Source: Smaragdicoccus niigatensis DSM 44881 = NBRC 103563
GTDB taxonomy: Bacteria > Actinomycetota > Actinomycetes > Mycobacteriales > Mycobacteriaceae
DNA: 64,000 bases
Assembly (NCBI RefSeq): GCF_000380645.1
Contig: NZ_AQXZ01000018.1
Span: 953,713 to 1,017,712, forward strand
Direction: 5' to 3'
Positions within the stretch are counted from its first letter, which is position 1; the number at the start of each line of letters is the position of its first letter. Shown piece by piece: positions 29,868-41,677 of the stretch. A program made the translations under genes and the position numbers. Below the pieces are notes generated by a model. It saw nothing but the letters and a program-made list of their open reading frames with translations. It did no database searches and was not told the origin of the DNA.

Positions 29868-31247
29868 ATGAGTTTCGACATCACCCCGACCGCCGCCCAG
29901 CATGACCTCGCCCGACGCACTCACGAATTCGCCGAAGAGGTCGTCCGGCCCGTGGCACTCGAGTACGACCGGCGTCAGGAATTCCCCTGGCCCGTCCTCG
30001 AGGAAGCCGCCAAAAGTGGTTTCTACAGCCCGCTGTTCTATCGCGACCTCATCGGCGATCCGACAGGACTGTCCCTCCCGATGTTCATGGAGGAGCTGTT
30101 CTGGGGATGCGCCGGTATCGGCCTCGCGATCGTCATGCCCGCACTCGCGCTGTCCGCAATCGGTCAGGCAGCCACACCCGAGCAGATGCTGCAGTGGGCG
30201 CCGGAATGCTTCGGCACACCGGGCGATCTCAAGCTCGCCGCGCTCGCGATCTCCGAACCCGAGGGCGGCAGCGACGTTCGCAACCTGCGGACCAGAGCAC
30301 GCCGCGACGGCGATGACTGGATCATCGATGGACACAAGATGTGGATCGGCAACGGTGGCATCGCGAACGTGCACGTCGTCAACGCGGTGGTCGACGAAGA
30401 GCTCGGACATCGTGGGCAGGCGCTGTTCATCGTGCCGGGCGGCACCCCCGGCCTGGAGCTCGTCCGCAAGCTCGACAAGCTCGGCTGCCGCGCGTCGCAC
30501 ACTGCCGAGCTGAAGTTCGACGGCGTCCGGATTCCGGGCGAGAACCTGCTCGGCGGCGAGGGCAAGCTCGAACACAAGCTCGCCAAGGTCAGGGAAGGAA
30601 ACGGCGCCAAGAAGTCCGGCTCGGCAACCTTGGGCACCTTCGAGCAAACCCGACCCATGGTCGCCGCGCAGGCACTCGGCATCGCTCGGGCCGCGCTGGA
30701 ATACGCGACCGATTACGCCAACCAGCGAGAGGCCTTCGGCGCGCCGATCATCGACAACCAGGGCATCGCGTTTCCGCTCGCCGACCTGGCCACCGAGATC
30801 GATGCGACGCGTCTGCTCACCTGGCGGGCCTCCTGGATGGCCGCAACCGGTGTGCCGTTCGAGCGCGGCGAAGGCTCGATGGCGAAGCTCGCCGCCAGCG
30901 AGGTCGCGGTCCGGACCACCGAGCGCGCGATCCAGACGATGGGCGGTTGGGGCTACATCACCGATCATCCGGTCGAGAAGTGGTACCGAGACGCCAAGCT
31001 CTACACCATTTTCGAGGGCACCAGCGAGATTCAGCGGGTCGTCATCTCGAACGCACTGGGAGCTGCAGCGGGCAAGCCGCCACTACACGTCAGCCTCGAC
31101 CCGACGGGCGGTCCGCTGAACAAATGGTTCGGTCGTGGCACCCCGGTGCGCGGAAAGGTGGCGGACACCGCGCTGGCCGCGAAGGATTCGGTTCCCGGCC
31201 CGATCATGCGCCTGGCGATGAACGTCCTACGGCCACCGCGGAAGTGA
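29868..31247 (+). CDS. Acyl-CoA dehydrogenase
   Basis: A 459-residue FAD-dependent enzyme catalysing alpha,beta-dehydrogenation of an acyl-CoA. LAALAISEPEGGSDVRNLRT is the first signature, and MGGWGYITDHPVEKWYRDAK with IFEGTSEIQR is the second, containing the catalytic Glu region. It is longer than the usual 380 residues: an insertion around residues 225-260 (GGEGKLEHKLAKVREGNGAK) and a C-terminal tail of about 50 residues. ATG 29868 gives MSFDITPTAAQHDL. No electron-transfer flavoprotein or other beta-oxidation gene is adjacent, so the substrate is unknown. Confidence 0.93.
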   Translation: MSFDITPTAAQHDLARRTHEFAEEVVRPVALEYDRRQEFPWPVLEEAAKSGFYSPLFYRDLIGDPTGLSLPMFMEELFWGCAGIGLAIVMPALALSAIGQAATPEQMLQWAPECFGTPGDLKLAALAISEPEGGSDVRNLRTRARRDGDDWIIDGHKMWIGNGGIANVHVVNAVVDEELGHRGQALFIVPGGTPGLELVRKLDKLGCRASHTAELKFDGVRIPGENLLGGEGKLEHKLAKVREGNGAKKSGSATLGTFEQTRPMVAAQALGIARAALEYATDYANQREAFGAPIIDNQGIAFPLADLATEIDATRLLTWRASWMAATGVPFERGEGSMAKLAASEVAVRTTERAIQTMGGWGYITDHPVEKWYRDAKLYTIFEGTSEIQRVVISNALGAAAGKPPLHVSLDPTGGPLNKWFGRGTPVRGKVADTALAAKDSVPGPIMRLAMNVLRPPRK

Positions 31248-31249
31248 CG

Positions 31250-33431
<2,182 letters not shown>

Positions 33432-33536
33432 GGACGTCAAACCTCACGTTCTGACTCCTGGACTCATGCGGCCTCAATGCCGCGGCGAAACCACACTACG
33501 TGGTCCTGCTGTCTGGTCGCTCCGCAGGCTCCGCTC

Positions 33537-34160
33537 CTACTGCCCCCGCTGCTGCAAGCGCTCCACATACTTGGCGATCACGTCGACTTCGAGGTTCACG
33601 ACGGTGCCGGGTGCCGCGGTACCCAGGACCGTCAACTGCAGGGTCGTCGGGATGAGCGAGACCTCGAAATAGTCGCCCTGGTCGTCGATGCCGAGGCCGG
33701 AGACGGTCAGCGACGTGCCATCGACCGTGATCGAGCCCTTTTCGACGACATAGCGAGCGATCTTGTCCGGCAACGAGATTCGTACGACTTCCCAGTTCTC
33801 TGAAGGCGTCCGCGACAGGACCGCGCCGGTCCCGTCGACGTGACCCTGCACGATGTGTCCGCCGAGGCGGCTGTTCACCGCCGCAGCGCGCTCGAGGTTG
33901 ACGATGCTGCCCGTTCCGAGCGAGGCCAGACTCGACCGGTCGAGTGTCTCCTTCATCACATCGACGGTGAACGCATCGTGAGCTCCAGTGCCGCCGTCCA
34001 CGACGTCGACGACCGTCAGGCAGACGCCGTTGACCGCGATCGAATCGCCGTGCTTGGCGTCGGTGATGACCAGGGGCCCACGCACGGTCAATCGCGCCGA
34101 GTCACCGAGGTCCTCGTAGCCGACGATCTCGCCCTTTTCTTCGACGATTCCGGTGAACAT
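33537..34160 (-). CDS. ribC: Riboflavin synthase alpha subunit
   Basis: A 207-residue enzyme dismutating two lumazines to riboflavin. It begins MFTGIVEEKGEIVGYED and has two lumazine-binding repeats, the second marked by GGHIVQGHVDGTGAV. The ATG at 34160 shares one base with the ribD stop. The longer reading frame upstream is inside ribD. The family symbol is ribC or ribE depending on the organism. Confidence 0.96.
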   Translation of the reverse strand: MFTGIVEEKGEIVGYEDLGDSARLTVRGPLVITDAKHGDSIAVNGVCLTVVDVVDGGTGAHDAFTVDVMKETLDRSSLASLGTGSIVNLERAAAVNSRLGGHIVQGHVDGTGAVLSRTPSENWEVVRISLPDKIARYVVEKGSITVDGTSLTVSGLGIDDQGDYFEVSLIPTTLQLTVLGTAAPGTVVNLEVDVIAKYVERLQQRGQ

Positions 34161-35167
34161 CAGTTCCCTTCCCCTGTCAGTGGCACGAGGCTCAGCCGGA
34201 TGTCCGGCCCCACCTGTTCCACCGATTCGCGCACAAAACGATGTGCGCTGCCTATGTTGTCCACTCCAGCACCGATGACGGCCGCCGGACCGTCCCCCAG
34301 CACGACCGGCGCCAGATACGCGAGTATCCGGTCGACCAAGTGCGCCTTGAAGAACGCCCCGGCTAGGACCGCGCCACCTTCGACCAGCACGTCCGGGTAG
34401 TCGGCCAGGGCCGCCACCACCTCGTGCGGATCGCGGGTACGCAGCCACAATGTCTCGGCAGCATCATCCAACACGCGAGAGTTCGACGGTATTTCCCGCG
34501 TCCCCACCACGACCCGAAGCGGCTGGTGGGTGGCGAGCGAGCCGTCCGGATTCCGGGCCGTCAGCGACGGGTTGTCGGCGAGAACCGTTCCGGTACCGAC
34601 GACGATCGCGTCGAGCTTGGCACGCTCCCGGTGAACCTCGGCGCGAGCGGCCTCGCCGGTGATCCACTGACTCGACCCGTCGGCAGCTGCGATTCGACCA
34701 TCGAGACTCGTCGCGGTCTTCCAGGTGACGTGTGCACGACCCGTGCGCTGGCGATGCAACCAGGCGCGCAATGGCCCCTGCTCGACTTCGTCGACACCGA
34801 CTCCACCAACGACCTCGACGCCGTTCGCCCGCAGGAAATCCGCGCCACCCGAGGCGGTCGGGTTCGGATCACTCACGGCGTAAACGACTTTCGCGATACC
34901 GGCGTCGAGGAGCGTCTTCGAGCACGGCGGCGTGCGGCCGTAGTGGTTGCAAGGCTCGAGCGTCACGAATGCCGTTCCGCCCCAGGCTCGATCCCCCGCC
35001 GAGCGCAGTGCCATGACCTCGGCGTGGGGGCCCGGCGGGGCCTGCGTGGCTCCGGTACCGGCGAGGTTGCCGGCCGCGTCCACGATGACCGCACCAACGG
35101 GCGGATTCGGCCGGGTCAGGCCTCGGACCGACTCTGCGGCCGCGACGGCCTGGAGCATGTGCTCCAT
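34160..35167 (-). CDS. ribD: Bifunctional riboflavin deaminase-reductase
   Basis: A 335-residue fusion. The N-terminal cytidine-deaminase-like domain carries the Zn ligands in PPGPHAEVMALRSAG and VTLEPCNHYGRTPPC; the C-terminal reductase domain begins near RAHVTWKTATSLDGRIAAAD. It performs the second and third steps of riboflavin synthesis. It is adjacent to rpe (1 base apart) and ribC, in the order known from mycobacteria. Confidence 0.96.
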   Translation of the reverse strand: MEHMLQAVAAAESVRGLTRPNPPVGAVIVDAAGNLAGTGATQAPPGPHAEVMALRSAGDRAWGGTAFVTLEPCNHYGRTPPCSKTLLDAGIAKVVYAVSDPNPTASGGADFLRANGVEVVGGVGVDEVEQGPLRAWLHRQRTGRAHVTWKTATSLDGRIAAADGSSQWITGEAARAEVHRERAKLDAIVVGTGTVLADNPSLTARNPDGSLATHQPLRVVVGTREIPSNSRVLDDAAETLWLRTRDPHEVVAALADYPDVLVEGGAVLAGAFFKAHLVDRILAYLAPVVLGDGPAAVIGAGVDNIGSAHRFVRESVEQVGPDIRLSLVPLTGEGN

Positions 35168-35839
35168 TTAGCAGTCGGAACGAACCGCGGCGGCGAGCGC
35201 ACGGAGCTTCCGCACCGCCTCGCCCGGGTCTGCCGCGTTGTAAACGGCCGAGCCGGCGACGAAGCAGTCGATACCGGCTTCGGCCGCTTGCTCGATCGTG
35301 CTCTCGGCGATTCCGCCGTCGATCTCGATGACGAGCTTGAGCTCTCCCGAGTCGACGAGCTTGCGCACCGCCCTCGCCTTGGACAGCACCTCTGGCATGA
35401 ACGACTGGCCGCCGAATCCCGGCTCGACACTCATGATGAGCAGGGTGTCGAAGCTCTTGAGGATCTCGAGGTAGGGCTCGATCGGCGTTCCGGGCTTGAC
35501 GCTCAGACCCGCCTTGGCACCCGCGGCGCGAATGTCGCGCGCCACCGAGATCGGGTCGTCGGTCGCCTCGGCGTGGAACGTGACGTTGTAGGCACCGGCT
35601 TCGGCGTACGGCGGCGCCCAACGGGCCGGGTCCTCGATCATCAGGTGGCAGTCGAGCGGAATGTCCGTGGCCTTGAGGAGGCTCTGCACGACCGGCAGTC
35701 CGAGCGTCAGGTTCGGCACGAAATGCGCGTCCATGACATCCACGTGCAGCCAGTCCGAGCCGGCGACCGCGGCGGCCTCTTCGGCAAGTCGGGAGAAGTC
35801 AGCAGACAGAATCGACGGCGCGATCATGGGGTTCGACAC
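35168..35839 (-). CDS. rpe: Ribulose-phosphate 3-epimerase
   Basis: A 223-residue TIM-barrel enzyme interconverting ribulose and xylulose 5-phosphates. [35 protein letters not shown] and [17 protein letters not shown] with the metal-binding residues are visible. GTG 35839 ([10 protein letters not shown]) is taken as the start; ATG 35827 is the alternative. It supplies pentose phosphates and starts the rpe-ribDCBAH operon. Confidence 0.96.
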   Translation of the reverse strand: MSNPMIAPSILSADFSRLAEEAAAVAGSDWLHVDVMDAHFVPNLTLGLPVVQSLLKATDIPLDCHLMIEDPARWAPPYAEAGAYNVTFHAEATDDPISVARDIRAAGAKAGLSVKPGTPIEPYLEILKSFDTLLIMSVEPGFGGQSFMPEVLSKARAVRKLVDSGELKLVIEIDGGIAESTIEQAAEAGIDCFVAGSAVYNAADPGEAVRKLRALAAAVRSDC

Positions 35840-35893
35840 AGCGGTGAGTCTAACCCTGAGCCTTTGCCGTCGGAGGGCCCGGAAACGACTCTT

Positions 35894-35944
35894 CGCGCAG
35901 GCGTTGTGTACAAGATATGGGTTTTGTACAGAGCCGCCTGCGCG
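35894..35944. promoter_or_regulatory. Nested dyad between rsmB and rpe
   Basis: CGCGCAGGCG (35894-35903) pairs with CGCCTGCGCG (35935-35944). Inside it, TGTACAA pairs with TTGTACA. The structure lies 20 bases after the rsmB stop and 55 bases before rpe, so it could terminate rsmB or serve as an operator in the rpe promoter. Confidence 0.45.
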
Positions 35945-35964
35945 AGACCTTTGCCCCCGCTGGT

Positions 35965-37317
35965 CTACTTCTCCGGTTTGCGCAGCGCGGCCAAGTACAT
36001 GGCATCCGTTCCATGCCGATGCGGCCACAGCTGAATACCTGTTTCCGCTCCGGAATTCGGAACGCCCGGCAGCACTTGATCGGCGTCGAGTACCTCGAGG
36101 CCGAACCGGCTCACTGCCTCGTTGACCACGCCGACCGTCTCGAGCAGATGCGGCGAGCACGTCGAGTACACGACCACCCCGCCCGGACGCACCAGACCGA
36201 CGGCCGCCGCCAGCAGTTGCTTCTGCAGCCGGACCAGATCCGCAACGTCCTTCTCCGTACGTCGCCATCGTGCCTCGGGTCGACGCCGAAGTGCGCCCAG
36301 GCCCGTGCACGGTGCGTCGACGAGGACCCGATCGAAACCCGGTTTGAAGCCGGTGGCCCGGCCATCGGCGACGAGAACGTCGACAGGTAGTCCCGCAACC
36401 GCTTTCCGAACGAGTTCCGCGCGGTGTTTCGACTGCTCAACCGCATCGACGTGCGCATTTCGCTGCGCCGCGATCGAACCGAGCAGCGCGGCTTTACCGC
36501 CCGGCCCGGCACACAGGTCGAGCCAGCGGCCGGAGTCACTTCCGGTGAGCGGCGCGTCTGCGAGGGCGAGCGCGATCAACTGGCTGCCTTCGTCCTGCAC
36601 CGCGGCCGCGCCGTTTCGGACCGACTCGAAAGCCGCCGGGTCACCGCCATCGAGGTGAACGGCGAAGGGCGAATACGGGCCCGGAAGCCCACCGGTTTCG
36701 GCAAGAAGGTCCTCGCGACTGATCGCTCCGGGCCGGGCGACGAGGTGCACTTTCGGCCGGGCGTCGTCGGCCGCGAGTGCGTCCCGAAGTTCGTCGCCGC
36801 TGAGGGTGGCCGCGAAGGAATCGACGATCCACCTCGGATGCGCAAACTCGACCGAAAGCCGGTCCAAGGGATCCGTGGTCGCGATCGCATCAACCCACTG
36901 CTCGGGCGTCTTCTCACTCACGCGCCGGAGCACGGCGTTGGCGAAACCGGCTGCACCACGACCTGATTCGGATCGGACCAGATCCACCGATGTCGCGACG
37001 GCAGCGTGCGCGCCGGTGCGGGTGCGCAGCAGCTGATAGGCCCCGATTCGCAGCACATCGAGCACCTTGCCGTCGATTGCGCTGACCGAGCGGCCGGCGG
37101 CCTTTTCGATGACCGAGTCGAGGAAGCCTTGTGCACGGCTGGCGCCGTAGGCGATCTCGGTGGCAAAAGCCGCATCCCGGCCGGAGATCCCCCGCTCAGT
37201 GAGCATCTTGGGCAGCACCAGGTTCGCGTACGCGTCCCGTTCCCGGACGGCCCGGAGAACATCGCGAGCGACCTCACGGACCGGGTCCGGCGGGCTCTGG
37301 CGTGGTGGTTTGCTCAT
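35965..37317 (-). CDS. rsmB: 16S rRNA (cytosine(967)-C(5))-methyltransferase
   Basis: A 450-residue RsmB/Sun/Fmu-type enzyme. An N-terminal NusB-like RNA-binding domain ([20 protein letters not shown]) precedes the SAM-dependent methyltransferase domain with [18 protein letters not shown], the [18 protein letters not shown] catalytic loop and [12 protein letters not shown]. Both conserved cysteines are present. It overlaps fmt by 4 bases. Confidence 0.96.
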   Translation of the reverse strand: MSKPPRQSPPDPVREVARDVLRAVRERDAYANLVLPKMLTERGISGRDAAFATEIAYGASRAQGFLDSVIEKAAGRSVSAIDGKVLDVLRIGAYQLLRTRTGAHAAVATSVDLVRSESGRGAAGFANAVLRRVSEKTPEQWVDAIATTDPLDRLSVEFAHPRWIVDSFAATLSGDELRDALAADDARPKVHLVARPGAISREDLLAETGGLPGPYSPFAVHLDGGDPAAFESVRNGAAAVQDEGSQLIALALADAPLTGSDSGRWLDLCAGPGGKAALLGSIAAQRNAHVDAVEQSKHRAELVRKAVAGLPVDVLVADGRATGFKPGFDRVLVDAPCTGLGALRRRPEARWRRTEKDVADLVRLQKQLLAAAVGLVRPGGVVVYSTCSPHLLETVGVVNEAVSRFGLEVLDADQVLPGVPNSGAETGIQLWPHRHGTDAMYLAALRKPEK

Positions 37318-38234
37318 TGCGCGACAGTCCCCTCAGCCAATCGAGCTCCGCGAGCCCAATCGAGAGCGGCCATGAGTCGCTTGCCCTGTGGCTGTACGTC
37401 GCCGAGACGAACCGCGGTCGTTGCCGTGCCGACGAAGACTCCGTCCTTCCGGACCTCGACCTCGCCCGGGTTCAACGAGTGGGTCGCGATCTGCACGGGG
37501 CCGACCTTCACGCGAAGGTCGCCGATCTCGGTCCACGCTCCCGGAGCCGGCGTCACGGCACGAATCTGGCGGTCGACGGCGAGCGCCGGGTGATCCCACC
37601 GGACGCGTGCGGAGTCGACGGTGACCTTGGGCGCGTACGACACTCCGTCACCCGATTGCGGGACCGCCTGCAATGCTCCTGAAGCCAACGCATCGATCGT
37701 CTGAACGAGGAGTTCGGCGCCTTCGCGAGCGAGGCGTTCGAGCAGCTCACCGGATGTATCGGTGGGCCGAATACGCTCGGTCATGACGCCGAACACCGGT
37801 CCGGCGTCGAGCTCCTTGACGATCTGAAACGTCGAAGCGCCGGTGAACTCGTCGCCGGCGGCGATGGCAGCTTGCACTGGTGCGGCGCCGCGCCAGGCCG
37901 GCAGGACCGAAAAGTGCAGGTTGACCCAGCCCAACGGCGGAATGTCCAGGACGGACTGCGGCAGCAGCGCTCCGTAGGCGACGACCGGGCAGCAGTCCGG
38001 TGCGAGTTCTTTCAGCTGATCGGCGAAATCAGGGTCGCTCGCACGGCGCGGCTGCAGCACCGGAATCCCGTGCTCGTCGGCCAGCGAACCGATCGGCGAT
38101 CGCACAACTTTTCGTCCACGTCCCGCCACGGTGTCGGGCCGCGTCACCACGCCAACCACCTCATGGTGCGATTCGATCAACCGCTGCAGCGACGGCACGG
38201 CAGGGGCAGGCGTGCCCGCGAAGACGAGTCGCAC
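37314..38234 (-). CDS. fmt: Methionyl-tRNA formyltransferase
   Basis: A 306-residue enzyme formylating initiator Met-t[42 protein letters not shown] (the Asn-His catalytic region) and [13 protein letters not shown] are typical. The C-terminal OB-like tRNA-binding domain follows from about residue 205. It is the first gene of the fmt-rsmB-rpe-rib series in this window; def and priA are not directly upstream. Confidence 0.96.
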   Translation of the reverse strand: MRLVFAGTPAPAVPSLQRLIESHHEVVGVVTRPDTVAGRGRKVVRSPIGSLADEHGIPVLQPRRASDPDFADQLKELAPDCCPVVAYGALLPQSVLDIPPLGWVNLHFSVLPAWRGAAPVQAAIAAGDEFTGASTFQIVKELDAGPVFGVMTERIRPTDTSGELLERLAREGAELLVQTIDALASGALQAVPQSGDGVSYAPKVTVDSARVRWDHPALAVDRQIRAVTPAPGAWTEIGDLRVKVGPVQIATHSLNPGEVEVRKDGVFVGTATTAVRLGDVQPQGKRLMAALDWARGARLAEGTVAQ

Positions 38235-38354
38235 GAGTTCTCCTCAACTACTCCCCACCTACGGGGGCGCGGTACCAGTCTAAGAATCTCGCGTACAAGA
38301 TCTCGAACCGCTCGTAACATTGCAGTTCAGCTGTACTGCAGGGGGTTTGGCACG

Positions 38355-38879
38355 ATGACTTCGCCCCTGTCGCGCGCGGGCCTCGCCGTCGCGATGTCGT
38401 GCGTCTTTTCCGGCGGTCTGGCCGCTCCCGCGCACGCTTCTTCCCGCGGGTGGGACGACAAGTCCGAACAGATTGTTCGAACATTTCCATCGATCCTGCC
38501 GGCGACGCCGACCGGGCGCGGATATCACGGCGCACGCTGCGGCATCGCCGAAGCACCGCCCACTGCGATTCGATCACTCGGCTGCCGGGACCGCGACGAC
38601 GTCCTCTTCCAGGCGATTGCGTTTCCGAACGGCCCTGCCGTGCAGGACTTCCTGAAGTCGCGAGCCCTGGGCCCGGACAATCGGGCGACGATCGAGGACG
38701 GCACGTCCGCAACCGTGCGAGTCGGGACCTGTCCGGATGCGGCGTGCTTCGTCGTGACGTTCGATGCACCGGATCGGTCGAAATACCTGTTCATCGTGGC
38801 GCAGACGGACACCACGATCTCCGACCTCCTGAAGCTGTGGTGGCCGGATGCCGATTTCACGACCGGCCGCGGGGCCTGA
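38355..38879 (+). CDS. Hypothetical secreted protein
   Basis: A 174-residue exported protein of unknown function. ATG 38355 starts a signal peptide (MTSPLSRAGLAVAMSCVFSG, cleavage near AHASSRG). The mature part has four cysteines (GARCG, LGCRD, TCPDAACF) that probably form two disulfides and a mixed alpha/beta pattern. It ends one base before the stop of the convergent lipase gene. No family is recognised. Confidence 0.75.
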   Translation: MTSPLSRAGLAVAMSCVFSGGLAAPAHASSRGWDDKSEQIVRTFPSILPATPTGRGYHGARCGIAEAPPTAIRSLGCRDRDDVLFQAIAFPNGPAVQDFLKSRALGPDNRATIEDGTSATVRVGTCPDAACFVVTFDAPDRSKYLFIVAQTDTTISDLLKLWWPDADFTTGRGA

Positions 38880-39878
38880 TCAGTTCGAGTTCGCCACCAC
38901 TTCCGGAATGCCGGTTCCAAACGGCACATCGACGCAGTTCGGAGTCTGCGCGTCCGCCGGACTGAGGATGTTGAACATCAACTGCTGGGCGAATGGGTCG
39001 TAGGGCAGCTGCATGTGGCCGGACATGTTCCCCGGGCAGAGATCCTGGATGAGAACGTTGTGCGCGCCCTTGCCGTGAAGGGCTTGGTTTTCGTTCGGCG
39101 TGATGCGTTCGTCGACGGTGCTACCGATCGTCCAGTAATCGACGCCCGGAACCGTGTCGCTTGGTGAGTTGAGTTCCTTGAGGAAGTCCGAACCCTCCGC
39201 CTGCTGCTGCAGGGCGATGGGGAACATGTCGGATACCTGCTTTTCGGCACCGACCGCCCGAACCACGGGAATCGCACCGTAGAGGTCGCCGCCGTAGCTC
39301 GGTGAGGCAAGGCCGACCCACGTCTTGACGTACTGCGAGCCGCCAAGTTTGTTGACGTAGTAGCGCGTCACGACCGCGCCCTGTGAATAGCCCACGAGCT
39401 GGACTTTGTCCGCCCCCGTGGCGCTGCGAACCTTCTGTACGAAGTCCGAAAGTTGTTTTCCACTGGTGTGGATGTCTCCGACGCCATAAGTGTCTGAACC
39501 CTCCACCGAGCCGTAGTTCAGCGCATAAACGCAGTTCCCGGCAGCGGCGAGTTTGGGGGCAAAGAGGGCCCAGTCACTGTAGGCGTCGGAGTCCGTCCCA
39601 TGGACGAGGATCACCGGGGAGGGGTGACTCGCGTCCGGCGTACACGAGAAGTTGTTTGCCCCGGGTGGTACCGACCCGGGGTGCTTCTTTGCGTAGGCGG
39701 AGGCGTAGCCGTGGACCGTCTGCGTCGGTCCAGGCAACGTGGGGATGGTAGTCAGCGCGGACGGATTGCCGGGTGCGGCAATCGCCAACGATGGTGCAGT
39801 CAACAGCACGGATACGGCTGCCGCCGCGGTTACCAGCCGGCGTGCAACCCTGCATGACTTGTTATCAATTCGGGACAC
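38880..39878 (-). CDS. Secreted lipase/esterase (alpha/beta hydrolase)
   Basis: A 332-residue exported hydrolase. A long signal peptide (VTAAAAVSVLLTAPSLAIAA) precedes a class 2 lipase-like fold with the oxyanion segment PVILVHGTDSDAYSDW and the nucleophile elbow VQLVGYSQGAVVTRYYV (Ser in GYSQG). Asp and His candidates lie in the C-terminal third (for example DLCPGNMSGHMQL). Similar enzymes in Streptomyces and mycobacteria hydrolyse triacylglycerols or esters; the substrate is unknown. It is monocistronic. Confidence 0.85.
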   Translation of the reverse strand: MSRIDNKSCRVARRLVTAAAAVSVLLTAPSLAIAAPGNPSALTTIPTLPGPTQTVHGYASAYAKKHPGSVPPGANNFSCTPDASHPSPVILVHGTDSDAYSDWALFAPKLAAAGNCVYALNYGSVEGSDTYGVGDIHTSGKQLSDFVQKVRSATGADKVQLVGYSQGAVVTRYYVNKLGGSQYVKTWVGLASPSYGGDLYGAIPVVRAVGAEKQVSDMFPIALQQQAEGSDFLKELNSPSDTVPGVDYWTIGSTVDERITPNENQALHGKGAHNVLIQDLCPGNMSGHMQLPYDPFAQQLMFNILSPADAQTPNCVDVPFGTGIPEVVANSN

Positions 39879-39973
39879 AACGAATATGTAACCGCATTGG
39901 CTGGAGTTGCGGGTGTGACTAGAGAGAAAATTGTTTCACTTGTAGCCAGATTGATGGACTTAAGTCCCTAGCG

Positions 39974-40600
39974 CTAGTCCGCCTGATCGTCTTCGGCCAG
40001 TATCCGGTAAATCGAGCGACGCGCTTCAGCGAGCGCCTCACCGGCACGTTTCACCTGGTCAGGCGTGCCCGCACGGGCCACCTGGAAGACCGCGCCGTGC
40101 AGCTGGCCGACCAGATCGCGAAGATCGAGAGCCTCGTCCGATACGCCGGACTTCGCATCCGCGAAGGGATCGCCGATCTCGTCGCCGCGATCGCGAACGA
40201 GCGCCTCGCCTTCGGGAGTGAGCGTCGCGTACTTGCGGCCCTCACGACGGTCGAGCGTTATCAAACCCTCGTCCTCGAGTGCGGACAGTGCCGGGTAAAT
40301 CGAACCCGGACTCGGCCGCCACAGCCCGTCGCTGCGCTCGCCGATCTTCTGAATGAGGTCGTAGCCGTGGACCGGCCCCTCGCTGAGCAGCAGCAGGATC
40401 GCGGACCGTACGTCGCCGCGGCGACCCCGCCCCCGTCGACCCGGTCCACCACGACGTCCCGGCCCGGGCGGGCCGGGGAATCCACCGAATCCGGGGCCAA
40501 AACCTGGACCAAAGCCCGGGCCGAAGCCGCCGCCAAAACCGCCGCGGAACTCGCGGCGAAGTTCGCCGCGCAACTGATGTGCATGGTGATGTTCGAACAT
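39974..40600 (-). CDS. PadR-family transcriptional regulator
   Basis: A 208-residue repressor-type protein. The winged helix-turn-helix spans about residues 65-140 (ILLLLSEGPVHGYDLIQKIG and PGSIYPALSALEDEGLITLD), followed by a C-terminal helix for dimerisation. The first ~60 residues are unusual: His-rich, then GFG/PGFG repeats (GGGFGPGFGPGFGPGFGG) and an RG-rich tail, a low-complexity segment of unknown role. ATG 40600 has AGGAG upstream; a longer frame is a shadow of modA. It is divergent from modA and has a TATCGA dyad upstream. Confidence 0.88.
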   Translation of the reverse strand: MFEHHHAHQLRGELRREFRGGFGGGFGPGFGPGFGPGFGGFPGPPGPGRRGGPGRRGRGRRGDVRSAILLLLSEGPVHGYDLIQKIGERSDGLWRPSPGSIYPALSALEDEGLITLDRREGRKYATLTPEGEALVRDRGDEIGDPFADAKSGVSDEALDLRDLVGQLHGAVFQVARAGTPDQVKRAGEALAEARRSIYRILAEDDQAD

Positions 40601-40638
40601 CTCATTCTCCTTTCGTAGATGTTCTTGCGATGCATTAA

Positions 40639-40662
40639 CGATATATCGACAGTACATCGATA
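40639..40662. promoter_or_regulatory. Candidate PadR operator
   Basis: TATCGA (40644-40649) and TCGATA (40657-40662) form a perfect dyad with a 7-base spacer, and CGATATATCG (40639-40648) is a second overlapping palindrome. It is about 40 bp upstream of the PadR start, where an autoregulatory site is expected. Confidence 0.5.
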
Positions 40663-40763
40663 GCAAGGAGGAATTTCTACGAGTTGACCGATGAGCTAGA
40701 TTTGCCGACAGATTCCGTGAATGCGGATGAATAGGTCGCAAGAAACCGCATGATCGGAGTTTC

Positions 40764-41546
40764 GTGAAGCTCATCGCCTCAACTGTCGCCGCACTCGCAG
40801 CCGTCTCTCTGGTCGCCGGATGCTCGGGATCCGACACATCGACGAAGTCCCAGACCACCAGCGCGACTCCCCCAGCCCACCTGACGGTCTTCGCGGCGTC
40901 CTCGCTGAAGAAGACATTCACCGAACTGGGAACGCAGTTCGAGAAGGACCACCCGGGCTCGAAGGTCGACTTCAGTTTCGCGGGTTCGTCAGACCTCGTT
41001 TCGCAGCTCACCAACGGTGCGCCGGCAGACGTGTTCGCGTCGGCGGACACCAAGAACATGGACAAGGTGAAGGCCGCGAGTCTTCTTGTCGGAGAGCCGA
41101 CGAACTTCGCGAAGAACACCCTCGTGATCGTCACCGCGCCGGGTAATCCGAAGAACATCACGTCGTTCGCCGACCTCGCGAACCCGGACCTCCTGGTCGT
41201 CGAGTGCGCACCGCAGGTTCCGTGCGGTTCGGCCGCCCAGAAGGTCGAGACCGCCACTGGCGTCGATGTCAAGCCGGTCAGCGAGGAGCAGAACGTCAGC
41301 GACGTGCTCAACAAGGTAACCACCGGTCAGGCTGACGCCGGCCTCGTTTACGTCACCGACGCCAAGGGCGCTGGCGACAAGGTCTTCACCGTCGAGTTCC
41401 CGGAGGCGAAAGATGCGGTCAACACCTACCCGATCTGCCTCCTGACCAACTCGAAGAACAAGGAAGCCGCGGACGAGTTCATCGAGCTCGTCACGGGCCC
41501 CGTCGGCCAGGATGTGCTTGCCAAGGCTGGGTTCGCGAAGCCCTAA
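40764..41546 (+). CDS. modA: Molybdate ABC transporter substrate-binding lipoprotein
   Basis: A 260-residue periplasmic-type binding protein attached by a lipid: LAAVSLVAGC is a canonical lipobox. The ModA pattern is clear: LTVFAASSLKKTFTELGTQF, FSFAGSSDLVSQLTNGAPAD, ASADTKNMDKV and QADAGLVYVTDAKGAG. The start is GTG 40764. Neither modB nor modC is present nearby, so it is an orphan here and must work with a permease elsewhere, or bind another oxyanion. Confidence 0.93.
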   Translation: MKLIASTVAALAAVSLVAGCSGSDTSTKSQTTSATPPAHLTVFAASSLKKTFTELGTQFEKDHPGSKVDFSFAGSSDLVSQLTNGAPADVFASADTKNMDKVKAASLLVGEPTNFAKNTLVIVTAPGNPKNITSFADLANPDLLVVECAPQVPCGSAAQKVETATGVDVKPVSEEQNVSDVLNKVTTGQADAGLVYVTDAKGAGDKVFTVEFPEAKDAVNTYPICLLTNSKNKEAADEFIELVTGPVGQDVLAKAGFAKP

Positions 41547-41569
41547 TCGGCAGCCCCGGGGTCAATGGA

Positions 41570-41598
41570 GTTCCGCCCGCGATCGCCGCGGGCGGAAC
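41570..41598 (+). terminator. 12-bp hairpin after modA
   Basis: GTTCCGCCCGCG (41570-41581) pairs perfectly with CGCGGGCGGAAC (41587-41598) around a 5-base loop, 23 bases after the modA stop. No T-tract follows. It suggests modA is monocistronic and dipZ has its own promoter. Confidence 0.75.
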
Positions 41599-41677
41599 GC
41601 GATTGTGCGGTTGATTCAGATCCCGACGTCATGGTTCGGACAGATCTGCCGCACGTTCCGCCCCATAAGTTTGATTC

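Noticed and set aside
33441..33536. Possible FMN riboswitch between ribC and ribBA
   Set aside because: The conserved RFN-element segments are not visible and the spacer is too short for the full aptamer.
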